Shown here: positions 27,258 to 36,539 of the stretch, one piece after another
Position numbering within the stretch: the stretch's first letter is position 1
Layout of the letters: each line of letters opens with the position of its first letter
Source: Bacillus aquiflavi
GTDB taxonomy: Bacteria > Bacillota > Bacilli > Bacillales > Cytobacillaceae
DNA length: 64,000 nucleotides
Direction of reading: 5' to 3'
Assembly (NCBI RefSeq): GCF_019915265.1
Contig: NZ_CP082780.1
Location: forward strand, 1,922,001-1,986,000
The notes under the pieces: generated by a model
Seen by the model: the letters and a program-made list of their open reading frames with translations, nothing else
The model's database searches: none
Told to the model about the DNA's origin: nothing
Made by a program: the position numbers and the translations under genes

Positions 27258-27876
27258 GATGCAAACAAAAACAGTTTATCTTTATGTATTTAATACAATG
27301 TCAGACTAGGAATATGGATATTTAATTGCTGAGCTAAACTCGGAAGATATTTCAAAAAAGGTTTAGCACCTTTAAATGTAGTGACAGTAGGAGCTAATAA
27401 AGAAATGATTACTACGATGGGGGGACTGAGCATAAAACCAGATATTTCCCTTGATGAATGTACTCTTGAGCGTAAAGATCTTTTCATTTTACCTGGAGGG
27501 AAGATATGCATCAAACTATCCTGAAAAAAATTGGTGAAGCTTTAAAACTTGGCACTTGTTGCTGCAATTTGTGGTGCAACTGAGGCCCTCGCGAATTTTG
27601 GATACTTAGACTCTCGAAAGCCATACAAGCAATCATTTAGAGTATCTTAAAATGATCTGTCCTAATTATAAAGGAGAGATATTTCATGAAATGGGACCTG
27701 TAACATCTGATGAAAACTTAGTTACCGCATCAGGAATAGCTCCTCTTGAATTTGCAACCGAAGTTTTGAAAATCTTAGATGTATTTTCACCAGAAACATT
27801 ACAATCATGGTTTAACCTGCATCAGACTCATCAACCTGAATACTTCTTTGAGTTAATGAATTCAATCAATAAATAG
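27258..27876 (+). pseudogene. Broken DJ-1/PfpI-family (glutamine amidotransferase-like) gene
   Basis: The plus-strand fragments read as one protein: TKTVYLYVFNTMSD, an amber codon where a Trp is expected, EYGYLIAELNS, then in another frame LAPLNVVTVGANKEMITT, GGLSIKPDISLDECTLE and LFILPGG, then after further shifts MICPNYKGEIFHEMGPVTS to the stop at 27876. Nucleophile-elbow sequence (AAICGATEAL) is recognisable but out of frame. So one nonsense and at least three frameshifts inactivate it. Family members include chaperone/protease-like DJ-1 homologues. Confidence 0.8.
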
Positions 27877-28118
27877 TAGTGAGATTGTTTATTTTCAAAA
27901 TAAACAAAAAATTTTTTTAAATTACCTTAAAGGCACTTTCATAATCTTCAAGAATTAAGCGTAATTGTAAAATAACACTGTTAGAAATGATCAATCTTTG
28001 TTTTAAAATGCGTGGTTCTCTTCTATTTATAAAATCAATATTCTCAACAAACGTTTAATCAAACTTTTTTTAAACCAACACTCGAAGCTAAAATTAACTA
28101 ATTTTAAGGAGGAGTAAG

Positions 28119-28559
28119 ATGAATATTTACAAAGCAACAAAAGAGGATCTAAGCGGGGTTGCAAATTTATTTAATATGTACCGGGTATTTTATCAACAAC
28201 CATCAAATGTACAAAAAGCTAGTCAATTTTTGTCTGAACGTTTTGAAAAAGAGGAGTCTGTTATTTTTGTCGCCGTTGAAAATGGAAATTATCTTGGATT
28301 CACTCAGCTCTATCCATCCTTTTCATCTGTGTCTTTAAAGAGGCTTTGGATTTTAAATGATTTGTTTGTTCATGAAAAAGCAAGGAAACGAGGTATCGGA
28401 AAAAAGCTACTAGCTGCTGCAAAAGAATATGCTGAAAAATCAGGAGCAAAAGGCTTAACTTTGCAAACTGCGAAAGATAATTTCTCCGCACAGAGATTAT
28501 ATGAAAACAACGGTTATAAACAAGATGCAGATTTTCTCTATTATGATTTAACATTATAG
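28119..28559 (+). CDS. GNAT family N-acetyltransferase
   Basis: 146 residues, a complete GNAT domain: IYKATKEDLSGVANLFNMY at the start, the beta-bulge region LNDLFVHEKARKRGIGKKLL with the acetyl-CoA RxxGxG motif, and AQRLYENNGYKQD at the end. An AAGGAGGAG site lies six bases before the ATG. The acceptor is unknown. It stands alone, convergent with the glutathione peroxidase gene, sharing a terminator hairpin. Confidence 0.9.
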   Translation: MNIYKATKEDLSGVANLFNMYRVFYQQPSNVQKASQFLSERFEKEESVIFVAVENGNYLGFTQLYPSFSSVSLKRLWILNDLFVHEKARKRGIGKKLLAAAKEYAEKSGAKGLTLQTAKDNFSAQRLYENNGYKQDADFLYYDLTL

Positions 28560-28599
28560 CTATACTTAATTGAGCAAGTAATTGCCAGCAATATAAAAA

Positions 28600-28642
28600 T
28601 AAACTTCCATTGAAAAGAGATCTCCTTGCCAATGGAAGTTTC
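28600..28642. terminator. Bidirectional terminator between GNAT and gpx
   Basis: AAACTTCCATTG and CAATGGAAGTTT form a 12-base stem with a loop of about 18 bases; T-rich flanks are present on the minus strand. It serves the convergent genes on both sides. Confidence 0.6.
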
Positions 28643-28666
28643 ATCAATTCGTAAATGATAGTGCTG

Positions 28667-29143
28667 TTATAGCAGCCGTTCGATTTCTTTTTTTAGCTGC
28701 AACGGCTTCACTGTCGGGGCAAACCGATTTACAACTTGTCCATTTCGATCAAGTAAAAACTTTGTAAAGTTCCATTTAATAGATTTCGAACCGAAAATCC
28801 CCGGTGCTTCTTTCGTTAAATAGTGAAACAAAGGATGAGCTTTTTTACCTTTTACATTCACTTTCGAAAACAGTGGAAATTGAACTTGATAATTTTGCTG
28901 GCAAAACTGTTCGATGACTTCGTTGCGATAAGGCTCTTGATTCCCGAATTGATTAGATGGAAATGCAAGAATATTAAAGCCTTTTTCATGATATGCTTCA
29001 TAAAGCTGTTGCAGTTCCTTATATTGAGGGGTAAAACCGCATTTACTCGCGGTATTTACGATAAGTAACACTTGCCCTTTGAAAGCTTTTAGGATAATTC
29101 GATCTCCACTTATTGTTTCGACTGAAAATTTATAAATTGACAT
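28667..29143 (-). CDS. bsaA: Glutathione peroxidase family protein (BsaA-like)
   Basis: 158 residues. The peroxidatic cysteine is Cys35 in NTASKCGFTPQY, with the FPSNQFGNQEP glutamine motif and IKWNFTKFL tryptophan motif completing the catalytic triad. The resolving-Cys loop holds FCQQNYQVQFP. In bacteria without glutathione these enzymes are thioredoxin-dependent peroxidases. The start has AAGGGA-type spacing. It sits 17 bases after the hypothetical gene at 29160, probably co-transcribed with it. Confidence 0.94.
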   Translation of the reverse strand: MSIYKFSVETISGDRIILKAFKGQVLLIVNTASKCGFTPQYKELQQLYEAYHEKGFNILAFPSNQFGNQEPYRNEVIEQFCQQNYQVQFPLFSKVNVKGKKAHPLFHYLTKEAPGIFGSKSIKWNFTKFLLDRNGQVVNRFAPTVKPLQLKKEIERLL

Positions 29144-29159
29144 GAAAGTCCCTTCTCTC

Positions 29160-29684
29160 TTAACGGGTTAATACATGATCAATTTGGCGGACAGTTTGAA
29201 CCATGTAATCAATCATCACAACGAGATCGTCTATTTGTTCTTCGTATACAAGTCTGTTAAATAAAAGAGTTACTTCACATGTAGTGACGCTTTCTTCTTG
29301 AAGCTCGCTTATGAGCTTATATTTTATCGTTCTTTCAGCTCCCCAAATCACTTTAGCAATATGATCCAGCTCAATAAAGAACTCTTTGTCATCGTTCCAT
29401 GGCAATAAAAACTGGACAATGATTTCACAGCCTGCTTTGGAAGACGACAGCACCTTGGGCAAAAGTTCAGAAGAAAGGTTTTCCAAACTAGCCTTCATTA
29501 TCAGTATAACTGTTACAGCTGGTGCAAATGTCGTTTTAAAAGTGATTTTGTAAAACCTTGAAAGCTTTGCTAAATTCACAATATCATCACGATCAATAAT
29601 CGCGATTTCATCAGCTAAATCACGGTCGTAAAGCGCTCCTTCTAGAACAACCTTCATATTTTCATAAGCAGTCGGATCAAACAT
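29160..29684 (-). CDS. Conserved hypothetical protein next to fhs
   Basis: About 174 residues, soluble, acidic, without signal peptide or membrane span. I prefer the ATG at 29682-29684, seven bases after GAGGA, over the TTG two codons upstream. The sequence begins FDPTAYENMKVVLEGALYD and ends QTVRQIDHVL; I do not recognise a domain. It starts nine bases or so after fhs stops and precedes the peroxidase gene closely, so fhs, this gene and bsaA may form one transcript. No function is proposed. Confidence 0.7.
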   Translation of the reverse strand: MFDPTAYENMKVVLEGALYDRDLADEIAIIDRDDIVNLAKLSRFYKITFKTTFAPAVTVILIMKASLENLSSELLPKVLSSSKAGCEIIVQFLLPWNDDKEFFIELDHIAKVIWGAERTIKYKLISELQEESVTTCEVTLLFNRLVYEEQIDDLVVMIDYMVQTVRQIDHVLTR

Positions 29685-29698
29685 GTACAATTCCTCGT

Positions 29699-31390
29699 TT
29701 AAAATAACCCAACTGCATGTCCATTCTCATCCACATCCATCTTTAAGGCAGCAGGCTCTTTCGGCAATCCTGGCATTGTCATGACATCACCTGTTAACGC
29801 TACGATAAACCCTGCACCGATTGACGGTTTCAACTCTCGAATAGTGATTGTGAAATTTGTTGGTCTGCCAACTTTTTTTGGATCGTCCGATAAAGAGTAT
29901 TGAGTTTTTGCCATACAAACTGGAAGCGATCCCCAGCCGTATTGTTCAAACTCTGTTAACTGTTTTTTTGCTTTAGCGGAAAAGTCAACAGCTTTTGCTC
30001 CATAAACTTTTTTAGCAACTGTACAAATTTTTTCTTCTAATGAATTAGATAGCTCGTATAACGGATGAAAATCGGATTTCTGTCGCTTCATCATTTCAAG
30101 TAATTTTTCTGCCAACTCAACTCCGCCTTCTCCGCCTTTTTCCCATACTTCTGTAAGAGCAACTGACACATTTTGTTCACTGCACCAATCGATTAATGCT
30201 TTTATTTCTTCTTCTGTATCGGTTATAAAGCGATTAACAGCGACGACAAGCGGCAGTCCAAAGCTTTGGATCGTTTCAATATGCTTTTTTAAGTTTGCAA
30301 AGCCGGCAGTTAAAGCTGCAATATTTTCTGTTGTCAATTCAGACTTTTTCATTCCACCATGCATTTTTAAAGCACGAATCGTTGCGACGATCACAACTGC
30401 CTCTGGTTTAAAACCTGCACTTCGTGCTTTTATATGTAAAAATTTCTCAGCACCTAAATCTGCTCCAAATCCGGCCTCGGTTACAACGTAATCAGCTAAC
30501 TTTGCAGCAGTAGTCGTAGCAATTACGCTGTTGCAGCCGTGGGCGATATTTGCAAATGGACCGCCATGAATAAGGGCTGGTGTATGTTCAAGTGTTTGAA
30601 CTAAATTAGGTTTGACAGCATCTTTTAAAAGAAGGGTAAGAGTTCCCTCAACTCCTAAATCACCGACTGTTACAGGCTTTTTATTAATATTATAAGCAAC
30701 TACAATTTCTTTAAGTCTCCTTTTTAAATCTTGTAAATCTTTTGCCAAGCATAAAACTGCCATAATTTCCGAAGCAACAGTAATATCAAAGCCATCCTCA
30801 CGCGGAACACCTTGCATAGGGCCACCTAAGCCAACGATTACTTTCCGCAGAGCGCGATCATTTAAATCGACAGCACGCTTCCAAACAATCCGGCGCTGAT
30901 CAATTTTTAAGCGATTTCCTTGTTGTAAATGATTATCAATTAATGCTGATAGAGCGTTGTTTGCTGTTGTAATCGCATGTAAATCCCCTGTAAAATGTAA
31001 ATTAATATCTTCCATCGGTAAAACTTGAGAATAACCTCCGCCCGTAGCACCGCCTTTTATGCCCATTGTTGGACCTAACGAAGGCTCACGCATTGCAACC
31101 ATTGCTTTTTTGCCTAGTCGATTTAACGCATCCGCCAATCCAACCGTAACAGTCGACTTTCCTTCTCCAGCTGGTGTTGGATTGATCGATGTTACAAGAA
31201 TGATCTTTCCGTTCTCTTTTGTTTGCAGCTTTTTTATCGTGTGAGCAGAAATTTTTCCTTTATACTTTCCGTAAAGCTCTAGATCATCCTCTCCGAGACC
31301 AACCTTCGCAGCAACGTCAACAATCGGCTGCATCTTTGCTTCTTGTGCAATCTCTATATCTGTCTTAACTTTCGCTTTAAGTTCCACCAA
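29699..31390 (-). CDS. fhs: Formate-tetrahydrofolate ligase
   Basis: 563 residues, full length. The ATP-binding loop is [15 protein letters not shown] near residue 72; [15 protein letters not shown] near the C-terminus and the [20 protein letters not shown] segment are family signatures. It makes 10-formyltetrahydrofolate from formate, THF and ATP, supplying one-carbon units for purines and initiator fMet-tRNA. Initiation is at a TTG or the adjacent GTG; the GTG has better spacing from GGAGGG. It heads a possible three-gene transcript with the hypothetical gene and bsaA. Confidence 0.96.
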   Translation of the reverse strand: MVELKAKVKTDIEIAQEAKMQPIVDVAAKVGLGEDDLELYGKYKGKISAHTIKKLQTKENGKIILVTSINPTPAGEGKSTVTVGLADALNRLGKKAMVAMREPSLGPTMGIKGGATGGGYSQVLPMEDINLHFTGDLHAITTANNALSALIDNHLQQGNRLKIDQRRIVWKRAVDLNDRALRKVIVGLGGPMQGVPREDGFDITVASEIMAVLCLAKDLQDLKRRLKEIVVAYNINKKPVTVGDLGVEGTLTLLLKDAVKPNLVQTLEHTPALIHGGPFANIAHGCNSVIATTTAAKLADYVVTEAGFGADLGAEKFLHIKARSAGFKPEAVVIVATIRALKMHGGMKKSELTTENIAALTAGFANLKKHIETIQSFGLPLVVAVNRFITDTEEEIKALIDWCSEQNVSVALTEVWEKGGEGGVELAEKLLEMMKRQKSDFHPLYELSNSLEEKICTVAKKVYGAKAVDFSAKAKKQLTEFEQYGWGSLPVCMAKTQYSLSDDPKKVGRPTNFTITIRELKPSIGAGFIVALTGDVMTMPGLPKEPAALKMDVDENGHAVGLF

Positions 31391-31822
31391 AATCCCTCCA
31401 TGATTGCATGATTAATGAAGTGATACAATTATATTGTAACACCTTATTTAAAAACTACTATAAAAAATCTGAGTTTCGTACGAGGAGCTATTGAGGATTT
31501 AAAATAAGGGGAGTTTTTTATTAGATTAAAATTTGATTTATGATTGTATTTCCATTCACCTTATCTACACCTTGTGCTCTCATTTATATCAAAAATCTTA
31601 TCTCCAATAATAGTAGTATGATGATAAATCGACCTCATGTTGTTTTAGCTCTCATTATAGAAAAAATGAGAACAACTCAAATAAAACAATGAATTTTAAC
31701 AATCCACACTTGAATAGTGAGTGAAGAACATAAAAAAATAAATTAATGGAATTAAAGTTGAAAAAATTTAACATTCATAATGAGACGAATCTATGATGTT
31801 TCTAATTATCTAGTTTAAAACG
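31391..31822. other. Gene-free gap between fhs and metA
   Basis: AT-rich sequence with short repeats of AAAA/TTTT. I searched for S-box (SAM riboswitch) and T-box cores ahead of metA and saw neither. No frame with a ribosome site was convincing. Confidence 0.5.
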
Positions 31823-31851
31823 TTGATATAGCAAAGGAACGTCATTATAAT
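31823..31851 (+). promoter_or_regulatory. SigA-type promoter of metA
   Basis: TTGATA and TATAAT are separated by exactly 17 bases, about 37 bases upstream of the metA start. The transcript leader would be only about 30 bases, too short for a riboswitch. Confidence 0.75.
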
Positions 31852-31887
31852 ATAAATAATTGAATTTTCGAACTGGGGGATGATCAC

Positions 31888-32796
31888 TTGCCAATTAAAA
31901 TACCGCAGCAATTGCCTGCTCGAGAAATTTTAGAAAAGGAAAATATTTTTATTATGGATGAAGATCGGGCAAAACAGCAAGACATTCGCCCACTTAATAT
32001 TTTAATTTTAAATTTAATGCCTGAAAAAGAAAAAACAGAAACACAGCTCCTTCGTTTACTAGGCAATACACCTTTACAAGTAAACGTGAATTTTTTACGA
32101 ACTGCTACACATGAATCAAAAAATACGAGCCGCTATCATTTAGAGCAATTTTATAAAACATATGCAGACGTAAAAGATCGGAAGTTTGATGGCATGATTA
32201 TTACAGGTGCACCTATCGAGCATTTAAATTTTGAAGATGTGAATTATTGGGAAGAATTAATGACTATTATGAAATGGACGACAACAAATGTTACATCAAC
32301 CCTGCATATTTGTTGGGGTGCTCAAGCAGCATTGTATTATCATTATGGAATCGGGAAATTTCCTTTGCCGCAAAAATGCTCAGGTGTGTTTACACATAAA
32401 GTGTTTGATCGAAAAGAAAAACTGCTTCGCGGTTTTGATGATCTATTTTTTGCTCCTCATTCCCGTTATACGGATGTATCAATTGATGATATTCATCGCT
32501 GTCAACAGCTAAAGTTGTTATCCGCTTCAGAAGAAGCTGGCCCGTTTATCATCGGCACAAAAGATGGCAAACAATTTATGATAACAGGACATCTTGAATA
32601 TAGTGCTGAAACATTAGCGGAAGAATATCAACGTGATCAAAGCAAGGGACTTGATATTAATATTCCGGTAAATTATTTTCCCAATGATAATCCAAAAGAA
32701 AAGCCGATCAACAAATGGCGTTCTCATGCTCATTTATTATTTTCAAACTGGCTAAATTATTACGTTTATCAAGAAACACCTTACGAATGGGATTAA
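31888..32796 (+). CDS. metA: Homoserine O-acetyltransferase (MetA type)
   Basis: 302 residues. The acyl-cysteine nucleophile is Cys142 in [10 protein letters not shown], with the His in PHSRYTD. Residue 111 in TGAPIEHL is Glu, the residue that gives MetA enzymes acetyl-CoA rather than succinyl-CoA preference, so O-acetylhomoserine is the likely product even though the family is often named succinyltransferase. This is the first step of methionine synthesis from homoserine. Translation starts at TTG after GGGGGA. It is monocistronic with a clear promoter and no S-box. Confidence 0.93.
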   Translation: MPIKIPQQLPAREILEKENIFIMDEDRAKQQDIRPLNILILNLMPEKEKTETQLLRLLGNTPLQVNVNFLRTATHESKNTSRYHLEQFYKTYADVKDRKFDGMIITGAPIEHLNFEDVNYWEELMTIMKWTTTNVTSTLHICWGAQAALYYHYGIGKFPLPQKCSGVFTHKVFDRKEKLLRGFDDLFFAPHSRYTDVSIDDIHRCQQLKLLSASEEAGPFIIGTKDGKQFMITGHLEYSAETLAEEYQRDQSKGLDINIPVNYFPNDNPKEKPINKWRSHAHLLFSNWLNYYVYQETPYEWD

Positions 32797-32870
32797 TTTT
32801 ATTGAGAAATACTTGTATTCTTGTTGGTTTTAACTGATACTCATTTCCAAATAATCTTTTAGAAAGCCAG

Positions 32871-33117
32871 TGGCTGGGACATAACTAAAACAATCAACTC
32901 TAAAAACGAACGATATGCTCATTCAGCGGAGAAAATATACGTAGACTCCTGCGGGAAAAGCAACAGCTGAAAATCCCGCAGGAAGCGGTTTTTGCTTCCG
33001 AGGAAGTTGAGGCGTTGCCCGCGGAAAGCGAAGTATATTTCCGGAGCGGGATATAAGCACTAACTATCTCATTGTTCGGATTTATCTTTGATTAAAATGG
33101 TTCTGTCCCGACCTCTG
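32871..33117. repeat. Structured dispersed repeat with inverted ends (about 245 bp)
   Basis: The ends GTGGCTGGGACATAAC and (reverse) AGGTCGGGACAGAACC are imperfect inverted repeats. Inside, AGACTCCTGCGGGAAAAGC, AATCCCGCAGGAAGCG and GCCCGCGGAAAGCGAAGTAT can pair with one another. I recall GC-rich repeats with this CTCCTGCGGGA core in many Bacillaceae genomes, usually intergenic. No coding capacity is seen. Confidence 0.7.
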
Positions 33118-33123
33118 GTTCAT

Positions 33124-33807
33124 TCATTTTCGATTTTTTAAAGCAAATACCCACATAAAGGATAACGCTTGCTTTAATTCATTAGTAAGTGTTTCAACTT
33201 GCGCACTTTCAACACCTTGTTTATAAACGCCGAATTCATCGATCTTTTCCCAACCGTTCTCTTCTGCTAGCTTTTCAAATTCCCACGGCATCATTGTGTT
33301 GCAAACAATTTTATTTCCATATAAACGTTGAAAGCTATTTAAACGCGGACCTGCAGTTGGACCTAAAATCCCGATAATTGCAAATTTTCCCGGCTTAACA
33401 ATCCGTTTCATTTCATTTAACACAGTTAGCGGAGACTCAGTCCACTCAAGCGAATTGATCGCCATCACCCCATCGAATTCATCGTCTGAAAAACGCAGTG
33501 CAGAAATATTACCCGTTTCAAAGTGAATTGATGTACCTTGCACTCGTTCTTTTGCTCTTTCAATCATTTCTCGGGAAACATCGATTCCTGTAATATGATA
33601 ACCTGCTTTCGCGAGTTTCCAGGCGCCATAACCATCCCCGCAACCAAAATCACAAAACTTTGCACCGCTTTTCAGATATTTCTCAATAAATGGGATAATA
33701 TCCTTTCTGCTTCCCTTGTCCCACATATTCTTGCTTCTTGAACTCCATGAATCTACTTGTTTATCCCATTGTTTGGCAGTTTCCTCTAACCAATTAAATT
33801 GACCCAT
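33124..33807 (-). CDS. Class I SAM-dependent methyltransferase
   Basis: 227 residues. Motif I is FCDFGCGDGYGAWKLA near residue 50, then ITGIDVSREMIERAKER (motif II with the acidic ribose ligand), and FDGVMAINSLEWTESP (motif IV region); this is the Methyltransf_11-type fold. The methyl acceptor cannot be inferred. The N-terminus WLEETAKQWDKQVDSWS is common to a Bacillus group of small-molecule methyltransferases. It is alone, with the structured repeat directly downstream. Confidence 0.88.
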   Translation of the reverse strand: MGQFNWLEETAKQWDKQVDSWSSRSKNMWDKGSRKDIIPFIEKYLKSGAKFCDFGCGDGYGAWKLAKAGYHITGIDVSREMIERAKERVQGTSIHFETGNISALRFSDDEFDGVMAINSLEWTESPLTVLNEMKRIVKPGKFAIIGILGPTAGPRLNSFQRLYGNKIVCNTMMPWEFEKLAEENGWEKIDEFGVYKQGVESAQVETLTNELKQALSFMWVFALKNRK

Positions 33808-33978
33808 TTTCTCACCCTGCTTTAGCTTATATATTCACAATACTTAAATTTCGACTTAAATAGTCAATCTCCTGTTTATTTGTTACTAAAAATAGCGTTT
33901 ATTCTGCTCTTTAACAAAACAGATATACAAACATGGGAAATTTGCTAACAAGAGAAACAAAGATATGAGGTGATGTGA

Positions 33979-34182
33979 ATGAAGGGGATTTATGTGATTA
34001 GCATCTTATTTCCGACGATCATAACAATTTTTTTCGGCATGGTCATTTTTAATATTTTAGTGAAAAAGAAAAGCATCGTGAACTATTACACACCGTTTGA
34101 TCACATTACTGGACAATCTACCGTTGAATTTCATGAAGAGAAAGAGGAGAAGGAAGAGCAAAATAAACAAGGGGATCTATAA
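33979..34182 (+). CDS. Small membrane protein (DUF3951-like)
   Basis: 67 residues: one membrane helix (about residues 4-27), the basic segment VKKKSIVNYYTPFDHITGQ, and a Glu/Lys-rich tail. The YYTPFDHITGQ stretch after the helix is what I associate with the DUF3951 family of short Bacillus proteins; no role is known. GAGGTGATG gives a ribosome site at good distance, and the frame ends just before a bidirectional terminator shared with mntR. Confidence 0.7.
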   Translation: MKGIYVISILFPTIITIFFGMVIFNILVKKKSIVNYYTPFDHITGQSTVEFHEEKEEKEEQNKQGDL

Positions 34183-34224
34183 AAAAAGAGTAAGGGCCAT
34201 TTTTTAAAAGCCCTTACTCCATAC
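34181..34224. terminator. Bidirectional terminator between small ORF and mntR
   Basis: GAGTAAGGGC and GCCCTTACTC form a 10-base stem, preceded by seven A. The A run gives a T tract for minus-strand transcripts from mntR. Confidence 0.75.
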
Positions 34225-34244
34225 AAACCTATGTAAAAAAACCG

Positions 34245-34664
34245 TTACCCCTCATTTTGCTTTTGAACCATACGCAATGCTTCGACCCTTTTAGGATCTT
34301 CTTCAAAAAACTGCACTAAATCGCCAATTCGATCAATAGCATCCCAGCTTAAATGGTGCTCGATTCCCTCTACATCGTCATAAATATTTTCCTTTTTTAC
34401 ACCGATTATTTCTAGCAGTTGTTCAAGCAATTCATGTCTAAAAACTAACCGCTTTCCGATCTTTTTACCTTTTGGAGTTAAGACAAGGCCTCGGTATTTT
34501 TCATAAATAAGATATTCGTCCTTATCAAGTTTCTGCACCATCTTTGTCACTGAGGAGGGATGGACTGACAACGCTTCCGCGATATCTGATACACGGGCAT
34601 AGCCTTTTCCTTCAATTAATAAATAAATTTGTTCAATATAATCTTCCATACTTGGTGTAGGCAT
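34245..34664 (-). CDS. mntR: Manganese-responsive regulator MntR
   Basis: 139 residues, DtxR family. An N-terminal winged helix ([22 protein letters not shown]) binds DNA; the metal ligands known from B. subtilis MntR all align by position: Asp8, Glu11, His77, Glu99, Glu102 and His103. Mn2+ or Cd2+ binding activates it to repress mntH and mntABCD and to induce mneP/mneS exporters. TerC-type proteins in this window may also relate to manganese, but no MntR box was located beside them. It is monocistronic. Confidence 0.96.
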   Translation of the reverse strand: MPTPSMEDYIEQIYLLIEGKGYARVSDIAEALSVHPSSVTKMVQKLDKDEYLIYEKYRGLVLTPKGKKIGKRLVFRHELLEQLLEIIGVKKENIYDDVEGIEHHLSWDAIDRIGDLVQFFEEDPKRVEALRMVQKQNEG

Positions 34665-34789
34665 CCGTTACCCTCCAAAACAATAATTATTAAAAGTGTA
34701 CTATATAATGGTACTAAGGACAAGGCAATCACGTTCATTTTCGTTATTTATCAATAACTTGTACCAACATGAAACTTTTAAATTCAGGA

Positions 34790-35743
34790 TTATCGCTTCT
34801 CAACTAATTGTGCAAGCCACTCCGCTTCATGTTCAAACAATCGATCCGATTTTGATGTTTGAAGTGAATACAACAGTTTTTTAACTTCATCATGATCGCT
34901 CGCCACTCGATACAAAAAAGAAATCCCATACATTAATTCGCTTTTTGAAAACACACCACCGCCTCTCTGTTTTCTTGATATGATCGCCTTTACCCTTTTG
35001 AGAACGGTGTCGATATGTGTTAACTCCCCCAAACGGTCGATTGCTTTCATTGCATGATACTTAACTTCTGTCGAGCGATCATTTTTTAGCGCTTCGATAA
35101 ACAGAGGAATATGCGCTGCATTTCCAAAGTCGCCAGCAAATCTAATCACTAGACTTCGGACTTTTGCGTTTGTAGAGATAATATGTCCTAACACTTCAGA
35201 AAGCAGTTCACCCATACGAAGCTCACTTAATGTCCTGATCGTATAGATCTTATCGCAATCATTTTTTGAATTGCGAATCAGTTCAAGCAGCCGCTCCTTT
35301 ACATGCTCTGGCTGACAACGAGCCAGCACTTGGATTGCTTTTTGCCGAATGTCATTGTTCTGCGATTTAGACAAAGCGAGAAACGGTTCAGCATCCGGAA
35401 TTTTCGGAACGTATGTAAAGAACCCTAACATGCTAGACTTGGTGCGCATATCCGTCGTTAATAAAAATTCGTCCAGCATGATACGAACAGCCACCATATT
35501 TCCCGTATTTTTTGCCAATTGGCTCAATAAAAAGCATGCATTTTTTCGTGTTTCAGCATCTTGTGATTCCCTCACCATCTCTGCAGTTACACTAATCAAG
35601 CTGGAATGATCGAGCCGTTCCGCTTCCCGCATCGCCTTCCAGGAAACTTGTTCCTTAGAATTCTTTACCTCCCTTCCTTCCTCGTCCGTATTAATTGTCA
35701 TTCTGTATAGCAAGTCGCAAACATACTCCTTGTAATCGTTCAT
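34790..35743 (-). CDS. HEAT-repeat protein
   Basis: About 317 residues composed of helical HEAT-like repeats (DIRQKAIQVLARCQP, KVRSLVIRFAGDFG, EVKYHAMKAIDRLGEL). The start is placed at the ATG seven bases after AGGGGG, nine codons inside the longest open frame. HEAT scaffolds bind proteins; no partner is suggested by the neighbours. It may be a Bacillus-specific scaffold; I do not recognise a named family. By eye it is somewhat richer in GC than flanking genes. Confidence 0.7.
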   Translation of the reverse strand: MNDYKEYVCDLLYRMTINTDEEGREVKNSKEQVSWKAMREAERLDHSSLISVTAEMVRESQDAETRKNACFLLSQLAKNTGNMVAVRIMLDEFLLTTDMRTKSSMLGFFTYVPKIPDAEPFLALSKSQNNDIRQKAIQVLARCQPEHVKERLLELIRNSKNDCDKIYTIRTLSELRMGELLSEVLGHIISTNAKVRSLVIRFAGDFGNAAHIPLFIEALKNDRSTEVKYHAMKAIDRLGELTHIDTVLKRVKAIISRKQRGGGVFSKSELMYGISFLYRVASDHDEVKKLLYSLQTSKSDRLFEHEAEWLAQLVEKR

Positions 35744-35833
35744 CTTCATTCCCCCTACACAAAATTCCATTTAAGGAAATGATCATAACATAAAACAACG
35801 ATCTTGTCTTATAAAATTTTATGAATCTATTAT

Positions 35834-36274
35834 TTAACGTATAAAAGAACGCTCATTATTAGCTAGTGCATCTTCTAACCATCGCGGATGCATATTTAAT
35901 AAGTCTGAAGGTAAGTCTGTTATCGGAAAAAATTTAACATCTAGTGATTCTGAACTGTTGCATTTTAGCTCCCCTCCTATTATTTCGGCTAAAAAACACG
36001 TCGTAACAAAATGAACAGTTCTCCCATTTGGATATTTAAAAATTTGTGAGTTTGGCTCAGAATAGACGCCAATTAGTTTTACAATGCGAATATTTAAGTT
36101 TAATTCTTCTTTCATTTCCCGTATTGCCGCTTGTGCAATCGTTTCCCCCGGCTCTACATGTCCCGAAGGAATTCCCCATAAACCTACATCTGAACGTTTT
36201 TGTAATAACACTGTCTCCTCTTTATCGATCATGATGACAGCAACACCTGGTCTAATTTCATCAATCTTGACCAT
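35834..36274 (-). CDS. NUDIX hydrolase under a ykkC-type riboswitch
   Basis: 146 residues. The Nudix box is GHVEPGETIAQAAI followed by REMKEELNL, complete except that the late conserved Gly is Asn. Nudix enzymes hydrolyse nucleoside diphosphates linked to another moiety. The gene is preceded by a ykkC-like aptamer and terminator on the same strand (36303-36460), and a variant of ykkC RNAs associated with NUDIX genes has been reported to sense ADP/dADP and CDP/dCDP. That context suggests a nucleotide-cleaning role. The ribosome site is GGGGGT. Confidence 0.9.
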   Translation of the reverse strand: MVKIDEIRPGVAVIMIDKEETVLLQKRSDVGLWGIPSGHVEPGETIAQAAIREMKEELNLNIRIVKLIGVYSEPNSQIFKYPNGRTVHFVTTCFLAEIIGGELKCNSSESLDVKFFPITDLPSDLLNMHPRWLEDALANNERSFIR

Positions 36275-36302
36275 CCATCATTACCCCCTTTAAAAAATAA
36301 AA

Positions 36303-36364
36303 AAATCCGAGGGATAGACATCAGCGCATCATAAATACGCTGAACCTTTCCCCTCGGACCTTTT
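36303..36364 (-). terminator. Terminator hairpin of the ykkC-type riboswitch
   Basis: Minus strand GGTCCGAGGGGAAAGG pairs with CTATCCCTCGGAT, with an inner stem CAGCGTATT/ATGCGCTG, followed by T6. The 5' arm overlaps the 3' conserved block of the aptamer, so ligand binding would compete with termination. Confidence 0.75.
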
Positions 36365-36460
36365 ATGTCAATAGGTGCCTTTTACATAGTGTAAAAGATG
36401 TAGCCCTCGGTCACAGTCCCATTCATAGATGGCGGAACCCTAGCCACAGTTTTCCAGTTC
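36330..36460 (-). promoter_or_regulatory. ykkC-type riboswitch aptamer (NUDIX-associated variant)
   Basis: Minus strand reads CTAGGGTTCCG, the hallmark 5' block of ykkC RNAs, then GGGACTGTGACCGAGGGC in place of the ACTGGTCCGAGAG block, and near the 3' end GACATAAAAGGTCCGAGGGG matching the conserved ACAAAAGCCCGGGAG. Guanidine, ppGpp, PRPP and nucleoside diphosphate sensors share this scaffold. Location ahead of a NUDIX gene favours the nucleoside-diphosphate variant over guanidine-I. Confidence 0.75.
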
Positions 36461-36539
36461 ATTATTGTATATCATACATTAAACGATAAATAATTTCAAA
36501 GGAAATAAATAACAATGATGAGACTTGCAAACTGCCATT

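Noticed and set aside
31391..31887. SAM or T-box riboswitch ahead of metA
   Set aside because: No S-box or T-box core was seen, and the SigA promoter leaves a leader of only about 30 bases.
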